A DNA stretch of 64,000 nucleotides from CALNXN01 sp942490645 (GTDB lineage Bacteria > Pseudomonadota > Alphaproteobacteria > Rhodobacterales > Rhodobacteraceae): NCBI GenBank assembly GCA_942490645.1, contig CALNXN010000005.1:437257-501256 (forward strand), given 5' to 3'. The translations under genes were made by a program, and so were the position numbers. The stretch's first letter is position 1; each line of letters begins with the position of its first letter. Below, piece after piece: positions 9,288-17,630 of the stretch. The notes beneath the pieces are model-generated. The model was given only the letters and a program-made list of their open reading frames with translations, was not told the origin of the DNA and did no database searches.

Positions 9288-9895
9288 TCGAACTGGATAA
9301 AACGGACGGGGTTTGGACAGTCACGCTGAACCGGCCAGACAAGGCGAATTCGTTGACCCATGCAATGCTGACCGAGTTGGCGGACATCATGGAAAGTGCG
9401 ACTGCGGCGCGTGCCGTCATTCTGACGGGTCGCGGCAAGGTCTTTAGTGCGGGCGCTGATCTGGATGAGGCGCGCGCCGGGCTGGCGGTTTCGGATGTGT
9501 GGGAGCGGTTGTCCAGCGCCATTGCCGCGCTGCCGGGCCTGACGGTTGCTGCGCTCAATGGAACGCTGGCGGGTGGCGCGATGGGCATGGCTCTGGCCTG
9601 TGATCTGCGCATCGCGGTGCCAAACGCCAAATTCTTCTATCCGGTGATGAAGCTGGGATTCCTGCCGCAACCAAGTGATCCCGGGCGGATGGCGGCATTG
9701 ATCGGCCCCTCCAGAACCAAGCTGATCCTGATGGGTGGTCAAAAGATCGAGATCGGCGAGGCGCTGGCCTTTGGCCTGATTGACCGGGTGGTTGAAGCAG
9801 ATGCGCTGATGCCGCACGCGCTGGAATTGGTGGCCGAAACCGTCGCTGCCGACGCCCAGATTGCGCAGGGTATCAAGAACCTGTGCCGTGCTTGA
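9284..9895 (+). CDS. enoyl-CoA hydratase/isomerase family protein
   Basis: A 203-aa crotonase-fold protein, shorter than the usual 255-260 aa, missing much of the C-terminal helical part. The oxyanion-hole segments are visible: FSAGADLDEA near residue 55 and GTLAGGAMGMALACDLRIAV near 90-110. The common catalytic glutamates are not evident, so hydratase activity is uncertain; isomerase or hydrolase activity is possible. Translationally coupled to the upstream SDR. Confidence 0.85.
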   Translation: MIELDKTDGVWTVTLNRPDKANSLTHAMLTELADIMESATAARAVILTGRGKVFSAGADLDEARAGLAVSDVWERLSSAIAALPGLTVAALNGTLAGGAMGMALACDLRIAVPNAKFFYPVMKLGFLPQPSDPGRMAALIGPSRTKLILMGGQKIEIGEALAFGLIDRVVEADALMPHALELVAETVAADAQIAQGIKNLCRA

Positions 9896-9963
9896 CCTAA
9901 CTCATGCGCGATGGGTTCCAGTACTCTGCATGAATTGATGCTGCACTAGAACGCATCACGAGA

Positions 9964-10137
9964 TCACCGCTTTCTCTTGCCGCCGGGTACTTTCGACAGA
10001 AAGCCTGGCGGACGCTTGGCCACCCATGACACGAACTTTGCCAGCCTTGGGCGGGCACGCAAAGCCTCCGGTGTAGAGTAATCGCGTGCCAGTTCCGCCT
10101 CGGTCAGGGTCGCATGGATCTCCTTGTGGCAAATGTG
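9964..10137 (-). pseudogene. HNH endonuclease, 3' fragment (split by IS1595-family element)
   Basis: On the minus strand this encodes CHKEIHATLTEAELARDYST through VPGGKRKR and a TGA stop at 9964-9966. It continues exactly in frame from the 5' fragment at 13,787-13,914 when the element and one copy of the 8-bp duplication are removed. The rebuilt protein has 97 aa: CPLC, HHLIPKLKGG and the HxxxH-like HHICHKEIH part of an HNH nuclease. HNH proteins of this size are widespread in alphaproteobacteria and usually of unknown role. Confidence 0.85.
10130..10137. repeat. 8-bp target-site duplication, left copy (CAAATGTG)
   Basis: CAAATGTG immediately precedes the left inverted repeat and is repeated directly after the right inverted repeat at 13,787-13,794. 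Eight-base duplications are usual for the IS1595 family. Confidence 0.9.
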
Positions 10138-10163
10138 CGGTCTTATGTATCAAACGCACCAAG
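10138..10163 (+). repeat. left terminal inverted repeat of IS1595-family element
   Basis: The 26 bases begin CGGTCTTATGTATC. They match the reverse complement of the right end with one difference (T against C at base 4). Confidence 0.9.
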
Positions 10164-10202
10164 CGGGTGTGAGCGATGATTGGCGTGCTGGCGTTGGTGG
10201 TT

Positions 10203-11153
10203 TTACTCGATGCTATTTCGAGGCCCTCGGCTTTCGAAGCTATTCTCGATTATTGTCCGCCCATCTTTCAGGTTTTGAATTACAGGCGTCAGTATTCCGC
10301 AAATTTCGGATACTCTCCGGGTCTGCGAGAATGTATCGTTATAACTGATAATGGCGTAGAGGTGGATTGTGGCATTCATTTCCAACCAATCGCGAGCATC
10401 GTCTTCCTGGATGATCGGCGTGCCGCCGTAAGCGCGTTGGCCAACTCCGACTGCCCCTTGATGGTCCTGTTCGCTAAATTGAACATCGTCAAAAGATGCG
10501 ATTACTTGCGAATCAGCCCCACGCCGAACCTCCACAAAAGCACGCGTAGCAACCTTGATTGCTGGACTACGCCCAGTGTTTTCCCACGTAAGCATAATCC
10601 TAATTGCATTGTTGAACGTCTTTCCAGTCGAAACATCTTCGATGTTAGTGGGCCCTTGGGTGGCAATCTGAGCCATGGTCAACCAAGCGCGTTCGGTGCC
10701 CACTGCTGCAATGGCTGCTTCAGTTGTGAGTTCGGCTTGGGCCAGCATGTCTCTAGTGTAGTCGGCAGCCCGTCGCGTGTGATGCAGGGTTCTGATTATC
10801 GCAACAAGCGCAACAAAAGTCAGAACAACAGTTCCAGCCGTGGCATAAAACATCAACTCCGCCCACCACGCCATGCCCTCTTGGGCATTAAGATCGCGGG
10901 AGGCTTGCTCTCTAGCGCGCTCCTGCTCTGTCTTGTCTTCTTCGGCTATCAGGTCGCGGATCGCGGTCTCGATGCGGTCGAGCGCGGACGTAAGCTCTAT
11001 GGTCTCGGACTGATTTTCTTGGCCGCCATCATCGGCATTGTTAGCGCTCTCACTTTGCCTTGGCTGATCTTTGGGAGTGGGTTGTTCTTGAGCCGCCCCT
11101 AGGCAGGCGATCAATCCAAATGCAATTGCGACGATCCAACGGCTTTTAAACAT
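10203..11153 (-). CDS. passenger membrane protein of unknown function
   Basis: A 316-aa protein, not assigned to a named family. Residues 1-20 form a signal sequence with LIAC at 14-17, which could be a lipobox. Residues 22-55 are polar and probably disordered. Residues 55-90 are charged and helical (possible coiled coil), about 100-120 is a transmembrane helix, then RTLHHTRRAADYTRDMLAQA, and from about 150 (TERAWLTM) a C-terminal domain of likely beta structure. Proteins with this TM-helix plus ERAWL layout recur as hypothetical accessory genes. Its start lies inside the DUF6471 gene in another frame. As cargo of a transposon it may be selectable, but no function is shown. Confidence 0.7.
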   Translation of the reverse strand: MFKSRWIVAIAFGLIACLGAAQEQPTPKDQPRQSESANNADDGGQENQSETIELTSALDRIETAIRDLIAEEDKTEQERAREQASRDLNAQEGMAWWAELMFYATAGTVVLTFVALVAIIRTLHHTRRAADYTRDMLAQAELTTEAAIAAVGTERAWLTMAQIATQGPTNIEDVSTGKTFNNAIRIMLTWENTGRSPAIKVATRAFVEVRRGADSQVIASFDDVQFSEQDHQGAVGVGQRAYGGTPIIQEDDARDWLEMNATIHLYAIISYNDTFSQTRRVSEICGILTPVIQNLKDGRTIIENSFESRGPRNSIE

Positions 11154-11335
11154 TGCAACATAAACGCCGCGCTAAACTTCCCTCAGGAAAGCTTATTGCG
11201 GACGTTCACTTCTCTCTCACTGATTCCAATATCAGCAAGCCTTTCAACAAGTTGGGCATATGTCACCCCTTTGCGCTTCAACTCAGCTTTCAGCAGGTTT
11301 GCGGCCTTGGCTTCCCATTCTGTTTGATCCGGCAT
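11111..11335 (-). pseudogene. DUF6471 family small protein with in-frame stop
   Basis: Starting at ATG 11,335 the frame reads MPDQTEWEAKAANLLKAELK and continues through VTYAQLVERL to VRNKLS, then TGA at 11,185-11,183 (codon 51). The frame then continues GKFSAAFMLQCLKAVGS to a second stop at 11,111. This fits the DUF6471 family, in which an arginine is expected at the stop position (RNKLSRGKF). A single CGA-to-TGA change would explain it. The intact form would be 74 aa and looks like a helix-turn-helix or regulatory protein. Either a 50-aa truncated product is made or the gene is dead. Confidence 0.7.
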
Positions 11336-11431
11336 GTATCACCCATGTAAATAAAAGTAACGTAAATGATACTTATGCCCTTGTAGTCGATACGTCAACG
11401 TACTATATCCGATACGTAAGCAACGGATATA

Positions 11432-12400
11432 ATGACAATGGCACAACACTTCCTTCTCTCAGCAGCATCTAGAACCCTTAGCCTGCGGTCCATCTACAAA
11501 GATGGCGAAGACGCAGCGTACCAGACGTTCTGCGAAATGCGCTGGCCTGAGACAGGCGGCGAAGCTGTCTGCCCGTGCTGCGGCTTTGACGAAGCCTACA
11601 AGATCACCACGCGCCGCAAGTTCAAGTGCAAGGCATGTCACCACCAGTTCAGCGTGACCAGCGGCACAATCTTTGCCAGCCGCAAGATGGACTTTGTGGA
11701 CCTGCTGGCCGCGATCTGCATCATCGTGAACGCCTCCAAGGGCGTGTCCATGGTGCAGCTTTCCCGCGATCTGGATTGCCAGTACAAGACCGCCTTCGTG
11801 CTGGCGCACAAGCTGCGCGAAGCGATGGCTATGGAAGTGCAGACGGGCGAAGTGCTGGAAGGTCACGTCGAGATTGATGGCGCTTACTTTGGCGGTCACA
11901 TTCGCCCTCACAACCAGAAAGCCAGACCGCGTTGATCGCCGCTTGAAGCGCCACCAGACAGGCAAACGCCGCGTTGTAATCGCGCTGCGTGAGCGCCAAG
12001 GCCGCGTCCTGCCCTTCGTGGGCATGTTTGAGGCAGAAGGCGTGGCACTGGCAAACGAGAACGTGGACCGCATGGCCACCATGTCAGCAGATGAAGCCAG
12101 CCATTGGGACATGCTGCACATGGGCTGGCACGTTGACCGCGTGAACCACTCCGAGATCTACAGCGACCACGGCAAGCACACCAACTGGTGGAAAGCTACT
12201 TCTCCCGCCTGCGCCGCATGGTGGAAGGCCAGCACCACGGCGTTAGCCCGCAATACCTGCACCAGTACGCAAACCACGCCGCATGGCTGGAAGACAACCG
12301 CCGCACGGACAATGGCACGCTGGCGCATATCGTGGTTAGCAATGCGATGGGTTCGCCCGTGTCGCGCCAGTGGAAGGGCTACTGGCAGCGGGCGGCTTAA
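11432..12400 (+). pseudogene. IS1595-family transposase, two frameshifts
   Basis: Three frames together make one transposase of about 320 aa. Frame one (11,432-11,925) has a zinc ribbon (CPCCGFDEAY, then CKACHHQFSV), the helix-turn-helix-like segment and the first acidic catalytic residue in VEIDGAYFGG. Frame two carries DRVDRRLKRHQTGKRRVV, ADEASHWD (second catalytic Asp) and VNHSEIYSDHGKHTN. Frame three (12,188-12,400) carries ESYFSRLRRM to SRQWKGYWQR. The shifts are near 11,925 (one extra base) and 12,183 (one missing base). It may be truly inactive or affected by base-calling errors. Confidence 0.88.
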
Positions 12401-13341
12401 GTGCCCGATATATTAACCCTTTGACAGTCGAGCAAACACCAGAAATGTACTTACTAGTTCGTGCATATCCCCGCTCCTGTTTGCACAACATGCACAGCGA
12501 GTAGACCATCATGTCTGGACTAGCAGTGCTTGGGTGAATGTTGCTTCTGTATGCCTTTGTGTGAAAGGCAAAAGTCAGTGTCGGATGTGATTTGCACTTT
12601 AGATGAAAATTCGTGCATTCATCCACAGCAAACGCAGAGAATTTTCCAGATCAAGCAGATGGCCGCGAAGAAAATCACTATGGATGCCGCGTCAGTACTT
12701 AGTGATGACAGACGCGTTTTCATCGCATCGCAAGCTGGATTTTGGGCCAGGTATGACGTCTGCTGACGTTTCCCCAGTATTAATCTGGAAGCTGCGTGAT
12801 GGCTTCTTTCTGGATGCTATAGGCATCACCAAGTTCCGCATTGTTAACTAGCAAAATCACTGCGCATAGAGTTTCGCTTCTAAGGTGGCAAGTTACCGCT
12901 AGCACTGGGCCACGAGAAGTTCCCCTGATGACGGTCACTCGCCACACCTTTTTCGCAGTAAATCGATCGATATGAGTTGACAGTTGGCCTCAAGCAGGTC
13001 ATCCGCTTCTCGCATTGGCCCCTTTTCGACTGCAGAGCGAGTTGTATATTTATTGTAAAAACCCACACCACAGATCGACCAAGCGTCCGGACTGGTCTGA
13101 AGGTGGCCTCGGTCAAGCCGGATATTGAAATAAGCTAGGTGCCAAGCCGTCCTTAACTTTATACCGTAGCATTCGTCAACTTCCGAGATGTGTCACTACC
13201 GATCGCCAGCAGAGCGATCCGCGGGGGATTTACAAACCTGTTAGTTCGATGTTTTTAGAAAAAGCTTCCAAATCATCTCGTGGGAGACTTAGACAGCAAG
13301 CTGGATGTTGCGCGTCAAGGAAACATGAGAATCGCCCGACT
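12401..13341. other. gene-free interval inside the IS1595-family element
   Basis: About 940 bp between the transposase and the 128-aa passenger gene. It looks richer in A and T than the chromosome around it. Several short open frames exist on both strands, but none has a recognisable domain, a convincing ribosome site and good length together. I see no RNA gene or strong hairpin. Confidence 0.5.
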
Positions 13342-13728
13342 TTAACTGGCCCTGCGGGGGCCAGCTTCCACTACCCCACCATCATTCACCACCAGCCCTC
13401 TATCCTTCATTCGGTGTAGCGCCTGATAGGCGTATTTGTACGCGCGCTCTGGTGACCCGTATCCGTCCAGTCGGTCCGCAATCTGTCGCCCTGTAAGCGG
13501 ACCATCCCGCAGGGCCCCTAGGATCGCCCTGCGCGCCTCTCCGCGCTTGTATGAGCGGTTGACCTTGGTTGGCATAGGTAGCGCATCGGGTTCAACACCA
13601 AGCTGCCGCAGCAAGGCGTCCACGTGATCCAAGCCAGGTTCGCCATTCCTGACAATCCGGCAGCGCAGGAAGTGCAGTGCCGACACAAGGCTCTCGTCTT
13701 TCCAAGGGCGGTAGTAATATCTGGTCAT
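13342..13728 (-). CDS. passenger protein, possible winged-helix regulator
   Basis: A 128-aa protein not assigned to a family. Residues about 60-115 (RRAILGALRDGPLTGRQIAD, then YGSPERAYKYAYQALHRMKD and RGLVVND) have the helix-turn-helix-wing pattern of a winged-helix domain; the N-terminal half (YYYRPWKDESLVSALHFLRC) is of unknown type. It begins 58 bp inside the right end of the element and reads inward. Its distance from the transposase and its position suggest cargo rather than a transposition gene. Confidence 0.6.
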   Translation of the reverse strand: MTRYYYRPWKDESLVSALHFLRCRIVRNGEPGLDHVDALLRQLGVEPDALPMPTKVNRSYKRGEARRAILGALRDGPLTGRQIADRLDGYGSPERAYKYAYQALHRMKDRGLVVNDGGVVEAGPRRAS

Positions 13729-13760
13729 GGGGATTCATTAGCAGATTCCAACGTGTTATA

Positions 13761-13786
13761 CTTGGTGCGTTTGATACATAAGGCCG
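13761..13786 (-). repeat. right terminal inverted repeat of IS1595-family element
   Basis: CTTGGTGCGTTTGATACATA with AGGCCG, the inverse of the left end with one mismatch. It is followed at once by the second CAAATGTG copy at 13,787-13,794. Confidence 0.9.
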
Positions 13787-13914
13787 CAAATGTGATGAAG
13801 CAAAACGGTGGGTCCGCCTTTGCCGCCCTTCAGCTTGGGGATGAGGTGGTGCAGGCTTTGCTTGGCCTCTTTGGGGATCGGACGCAGACAAAGCGGGCAA
13901 ATCGGGTCAGACAT
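13787..13914 (-). pseudogene. HNH endonuclease, 5' fragment (split by IS1595-family element)
   Basis: The fragment runs from ATG 13,914: MSDPICPLCLRPIPKEAKQS, then LHHLIPKLKGGKGGPTVLLHHI, where the element interrupts it. It contains the CPLC zinc knuckle and the first histidines of the HNH core. The remaining residues are at 9,964-10,137. The gene is divergent from mscS; the starts are 75 bp apart. Confidence 0.85.
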
Positions 13915-13988
13915 GAAACGCTTGATCCTTTCAGGGTGTACAGGCATGAGGGTGGCGCAACCGGGGCCACCGACAAGAGGGACGCCGC

Positions 13989-15314
13989 ATGGAATTTGAT
14001 CTGTCTGCACAGCCGCCGATCGTTCAGGACGCCGTCGGATATGCGTTGCAAGGTTGGGACTTTGCTAAGGAGTGGCTGCTGAGCCCCGCCGCGTGGTCGC
14101 AATTTGCACTGTTGGTCGTGGCGTATCTTTTGGCGGTTCTGATTGCGCGCAGGTTGCGGCGCGTCCTCAAACCGTTGCTGACACCGGACCCTGAATTGGA
14201 TACGATAGTGGCCCGCGTGCGGCGCAACATGGTGGTCGTTTTGCCATTGCTGTTGCCCTTGCTGGCCTATGTGCTGACCGCGGCGGGCGAAGGCGTCGTG
14301 CGGTCGATTTTTGACAGCGGCGCGGTCATCGCCTTTGGCAAACGCGTATTCCTGTTTCTGGCCGTGCGAACACTGGTGCGCGAGATTATCCGCGACCCAT
14401 TCCTGAAACTGCTGGGTCGCTACGTCTTGATCCCTGTGGCTGCACTTTATGCGCTGGCCTTGCTTGATCCTCTGGTGGTTTTGCTCAACGAAACGATGAT
14501 CGGGATCGGCAATATCTCGTTTTCGATCATGGCGATCATCCGTGGGATAATTGCGGGATCCGTTTTGTTTTGGTTGGGTGGCTGGTCCAATCAGCAATCC
14601 GTGCAGTTCATCGAAAAACAAGAACAAATGCGCCCGTCGATCCGTCAACTGGCGGCCAAAACGATTGAGTTCTCCATATTTGCCATCGCGTTCTTGCTCC
14701 TGATGAACATCATGGGCATCAACCTCAGCGCACTTGCGGTGATTGGGGGCGCAATTGGTGTTGGTCTCGGGTTTGGGCTGCAAAAAATCGCGTCCAACTT
14801 TATTTCGGGTGTGATCTTGTTGCTCGAGGGGCAGGCCACCGTTGGGGATTATGTGGAATTGGACGGCGGCGAGTCTGGCAAGATCGTCAAGATGACGGCC
14901 CGCGCGGCGATCCTTGAGACGTTTGACGGGCGCTGGATCGTTGTCCCGAATGAGGATTTCATCACAACCCGCGTGGTCAACTATTCAGACAGCGGATCGG
15001 CCAATCGCTATGAGGCGCCGTTTTCAGTGGGGTATGACACCGATATCAACCTGGTGCCCGATATCATCGAAAAGGCAGTGGCCACGCATCCCGGCGTGTT
15101 GAATGAACCCTATCCGCCTGACTGTGAGTTACGCGGCTTTGGCGACAGTGGCATCGATTTTGCGGTCGAATTCTGGGTCAACGGGTTTGACGACGGTCCG
15201 AACAAATTCACTTCTGATGTGCTGTTTCTGATTTGGAACGCATTGAAAGAACATAACATCGAAATTCCTTATCCACAGCGCGTGGTCGAGATCAAAGGCA
15301 CCTTGCCACAGTGA
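13989..15314 (+). CDS. MscS-family mechanosensitive ion channel
   Basis: A 441-aa inner-membrane protein with about five hydrophobic helices in the first 270 residues. The MscS pore-lining helix is in IGGAIGVGLGFGLQKIASNF, followed by the beta domain (GDYVELDGGESGKIVKMTAR, WIVVPNEDFITTRV) and a C-terminal alpha/beta domain ending EIPYPQRVVEIKG. It would open on membrane tension and release solutes on hypo-osmotic shock. AGAGGG precedes ATG 13,989. The stop overlaps the GTG start of the next gene by 4 nt. Confidence 0.93.
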   Translation: MEFDLSAQPPIVQDAVGYALQGWDFAKEWLLSPAAWSQFALLVVAYLLAVLIARRLRRVLKPLLTPDPELDTIVARVRRNMVVVLPLLLPLLAYVLTAAGEGVVRSIFDSGAVIAFGKRVFLFLAVRTLVREIIRDPFLKLLGRYVLIPVAALYALALLDPLVVLLNETMIGIGNISFSIMAIIRGIIAGSVLFWLGGWSNQQSVQFIEKQEQMRPSIRQLAAKTIEFSIFAIAFLLLMNIMGINLSALAVIGGAIGVGLGFGLQKIASNFISGVILLLEGQATVGDYVELDGGESGKIVKMTARAAILETFDGRWIVVPNEDFITTRVVNYSDSGSANRYEAPFSVGYDTDINLVPDIIEKAVATHPGVLNEPYPPDCELRGFGDSGIDFAVEFWVNGFDDGPNKFTSDVLFLIWNALKEHNIEIPYPQRVVEIKGTLPQ

Positions 15315-16492
15315 CACATGTGGCAGTCATCGGGGCGGGTCCGGCAGGGTTGATGGCCGCAGAAACCATCTCGGGTGCCGGGCACGACGTCACCGTATTT
15401 GACGCCAAGCCATCCGTGGGACGCAAGTTCCTGATGGCGGGAAAATCTGGTCTGAACCTGACCAAGAACGAAGATCTGAACAGTTTTGCCATGCACTACC
15501 GCGACGCGGAAACGCCTCTGCGCCCGATGCTGGAGGCGTTTGGCCCTGCAGCAGTGCAAGACTGGGCGCGCGGTCTTGGGCAAGAGGTATTCGTCGGGTC
15601 GACGGGCCGCGTGTTTCCCAAAGCGATGAAGGCGTCGCCCCTGATGCGGGCATGGCTTGCGCGGCTTGAGGAGCGAGGGGTCGTTTTACGCACCAAGGTT
15701 CGCTGGCGTGGATGGGACGGCGCGCAGTTGGTTTTCGACGCCGCAACTGGCCGGGAAACGCTGGCGCCAGACGCGACGGTTTTGGCACTGGGCGGCGCGA
15801 GCTGGTCACGCTTGGGATCGGACGGGGCTTGGGCCAAGGTTTTGCTGGACCAAGGGGTGCGCATAACGGCATTTGAGCCGGCGAATTTTGGGCTGCAAGT
15901 TCGCTGGTCTGACCATATGCACAAGCATTTGGGGGCCGCCATCAAGGGCGTGCGGCTCGTTGCCGGAGACCTTACATCACAAGGCGAAATCGTGCTGTCT
16001 GCGCAAGGGCTGGAGGGTGGGGGTCTTTATGAGGTCAGCCGCGGAATCCGGTCCGGAGCACCGCTGATTGTTGATCTTTTGCCCAATTTGGATGTGGAAA
16101 CCGCTGCGCAAAAGCTGTCGCGCCCGATCGGCAAGGCCAGCCTGTCCAACCACATCCGCAAAACGCTTCGGCTCGAAGGCGCAAAGCTGGCTCTGGCGCT
16201 GGAATGTGCGCATCCGTTGCCTCGCGAACCGTTAGCTCTGGCGCGCTGTCTCAAATCCCTTGTCATTCCGCATGAAGGACCGCGCCCAATGGACGAGGCA
16301 ATTTCAACGGCCGGGGGTGTCCCGTTTTCCGAAATGACCAGCACCCTGATGTTGCGCGCAAAACCGGGTGTTTTTTGCGCCGGTGAAATGCTCGACTGGG
16401 AGGCGCCGACGGGTGGTTATTTGATCACAGCATGCCTCGCTACGGGGCGCTGGGCGGGACAGGGCGCGTTGGATTATCTCGCGCAGGCTTAA
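15311..16492 (+). CDS. HI0933/BaiN-type FAD-dependent flavoprotein
   Basis: A 393-aa flavoprotein with a Rossmann FAD motif at the N-terminus (VAVIGAGPAGLMAAETIS) and the typical GRKFLMAGKSGLNLTKNE block of the HI0933-like family. The C-terminal CAGEMLDWEAPTGGYLITAC completes the FAD site. It starts with GTG overlapping the mscS stop by 4 nt. The substrate is unknown; the family includes reductases such as BaiN. Confidence 0.88.
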   Translation: MTHVAVIGAGPAGLMAAETISGAGHDVTVFDAKPSVGRKFLMAGKSGLNLTKNEDLNSFAMHYRDAETPLRPMLEAFGPAAVQDWARGLGQEVFVGSTGRVFPKAMKASPLMRAWLARLEERGVVLRTKVRWRGWDGAQLVFDAATGRETLAPDATVLALGGASWSRLGSDGAWAKVLLDQGVRITAFEPANFGLQVRWSDHMHKHLGAAIKGVRLVAGDLTSQGEIVLSAQGLEGGGLYEVSRGIRSGAPLIVDLLPNLDVETAAQKLSRPIGKASLSNHIRKTLRLEGAKLALALECAHPLPREPLALARCLKSLVIPHEGPRPMDEAISTAGGVPFSEMTSTLMLRAKPGVFCAGEMLDWEAPTGGYLITACLATGRWAGQGALDYLAQA

Positions 16493-17079
16493 CTGCCTTT
16501 TGCCGCCGCTGCCAAAAACGCAGGACGGTTGCGCAGTGCTTTGGCGTAGTTGAACAGTTTTTCATCTGTGCGTGGAAACTTGGCCCCCATGGCCCAGTTC
16601 AGACAATGACAGGCCAATAGATCCGGTACAGTTATGTCATCGCCCATCAGATAAGGCCCTTCCAGTCGTTCGGACAGTTTCGCGCAGGCACGCTCGAATT
16701 CAAACTTCAGGCTGTCGATCACTGCTGGAACGCGTTTGTCTTCGGGCAAAACGGCTGTGTGCTTGGCAGCAGACCACAAAATCGCGTCGAACTCGTCCAC
16801 CAGCCAAAGCGTCATTGCGTCTTGCTGGGCGCGCGCGATGGTTCCGGCGGGCGCGGTCAAAGCGCCATGTTTGTCGGCCAAATAGGTCATAATGGCAACG
16901 GAATCCGTCAAAACGGCGTCACCATCCAATAGGGCCGGAATTTTACCGGAAGGGTTATAGGTTCTAGCCTCCGGAGATTGCGGGGCGGCCGAGATATGTG
17001 TGTAGGGTTGCCCCAGTTCTTCCAACATCCACATGACGCGGAATGCGCGGCTTCTCATGGCGCCAATCACTTTGTACAT
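16489..17079 (-). CDS. glutathione S-transferase family protein
   Basis: A 196-aa GST. ATG 17,079 is preferred because GGAGGG lies 7 nt upstream; a longer frame reaches 17,097. Thioredoxin-like N-domain: MRSRAFRVMWMLEELGQPY, then NPSGKIPALLDGDAVLTDS (the SNAIL/TRAIL-like DS). All-helical C-domain with LWLVDEFDAILW and MGDDITVPDLLACHCLNWA. It probably conjugates glutathione to electrophiles. Convergent with the flavoprotein gene (4-nt overlap). Confidence 0.88.
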   Translation of the reverse strand: MYKVIGAMRSRAFRVMWMLEELGQPYTHISAAPQSPEARTYNPSGKIPALLDGDAVLTDSVAIMTYLADKHGALTAPAGTIARAQQDAMTLWLVDEFDAILWSAAKHTAVLPEDKRVPAVIDSLKFEFERACAKLSERLEGPYLMGDDITVPDLLACHCLNWAMGAKFPRTDEKLFNYAKALRNRPAFLAAAAKGS

Positions 17080-17198
17080 TTCTGATCCCTCCGGCAATTC
17101 ATCCGCGTTGTTTCACGACACCGGGGGCGAGGCAACTGCTGACAGATACTGTCAGGGCCTTCGGTTAATCTGATCCTATCATTACAAAGGAGAATGCT

Positions 17199-17630
17199 AT
17201 GTCGACCTCAGGAGGATGTTTGTGTGGGGCGGTCACCTATGAAATCACCAAGGACCTTAAGGAAACGGGGGCCTGCCATTGCGATATGTGCCGAAAATGG
17301 AGCGGCGGCGTGTATCTGGGCGTTGAAGTGCCCGCAGATGGTGTGCAGTTGCAGGGGCAGGACAATTTGGAGACGTATGTTTCCTCGCCTTGGGCAGAAC
17401 GCTGCTTTTGCCGCACCTGTGGGAGCAGTTTGTTCTATCGGATCACCGCACCGGGGCCGTATCAGGGAACGTTCCACGTAGCACTTGGCTCGCTGGATGC
17501 GCCGAATGGCGTGGCGCTGACGGAAGAGGTCTTTATTGACCAAAAACCAGATGGATACAGCTTTGCCCAAAAGACCAAACAGATGACGGGTGCAGAGCTT
17601 ATGGCACTGTTTGCGCCGCCTGAAGTCTAA
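17199..17630 (+). CDS. GFA-family (Mss4-fold zinc) protein
   Basis: A 143-aa protein with the zinc ligands of the glutathione-dependent formaldehyde-activating enzyme fold: GGCLCGAVTY at the N-terminus, CHCDMCRKW near residue 28, and CFCRTCGSSLFY near 68. Despite the family name, most members have no proven formaldehyde activity. AAAGGAG lies before ATG 17,199. Convergent with holA, overlapping 4 nt. A second, distinct GFA gene is at 45,015. Confidence 0.88.
   Translation: MSTSGGCLCGAVTYEITKDLKETGACHCDMCRKWSGGVYLGVEVPADGVQLQGQDNLETYVSSPWAERCFCRTCGSSLFYRITAPGPYQGTFHVALGSLDAPNGVALTEEVFIDQKPDGYSFAQKTKQMTGAELMALFAPPEV

Larger units (their letters stand above)
10138..13786. mobile_element. IS1595-family element with passenger genes, 3,649 bp
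   Basis: The boundaries come from 26-bp terminal inverted repeats (25/26 identical) flanked by an 8-bp direct repeat, and from an HNH gene that is restored when the element is removed. Inside are an IS1595-type DDE transposase with two frameshifts, a minus-strand membrane protein (10,203-11,153), a DUF6471 gene with an in-frame stop (11,111-11,335), about 940 bp without clear genes, and a minus-strand 128-aa protein (13,342-13,728). IS1595 members are known to carry passenger genes; this element is much longer than a transposase-only form. Confidence 0.9.

Noticed and set aside
10176..11102. Plus-strand 308-codon frame inside the IS1595 element
   Set aside because: It is antisense to the 316-aa membrane protein, which has a signal sequence and TM helix in order; the plus frame has no clear domain.
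11183..11185. TGA in DUF6471 as a selenocysteine codon
   Set aside because: The family has arginine there and no selenocysteine insertion element is seen; a CGA-to-TGA change is simpler.
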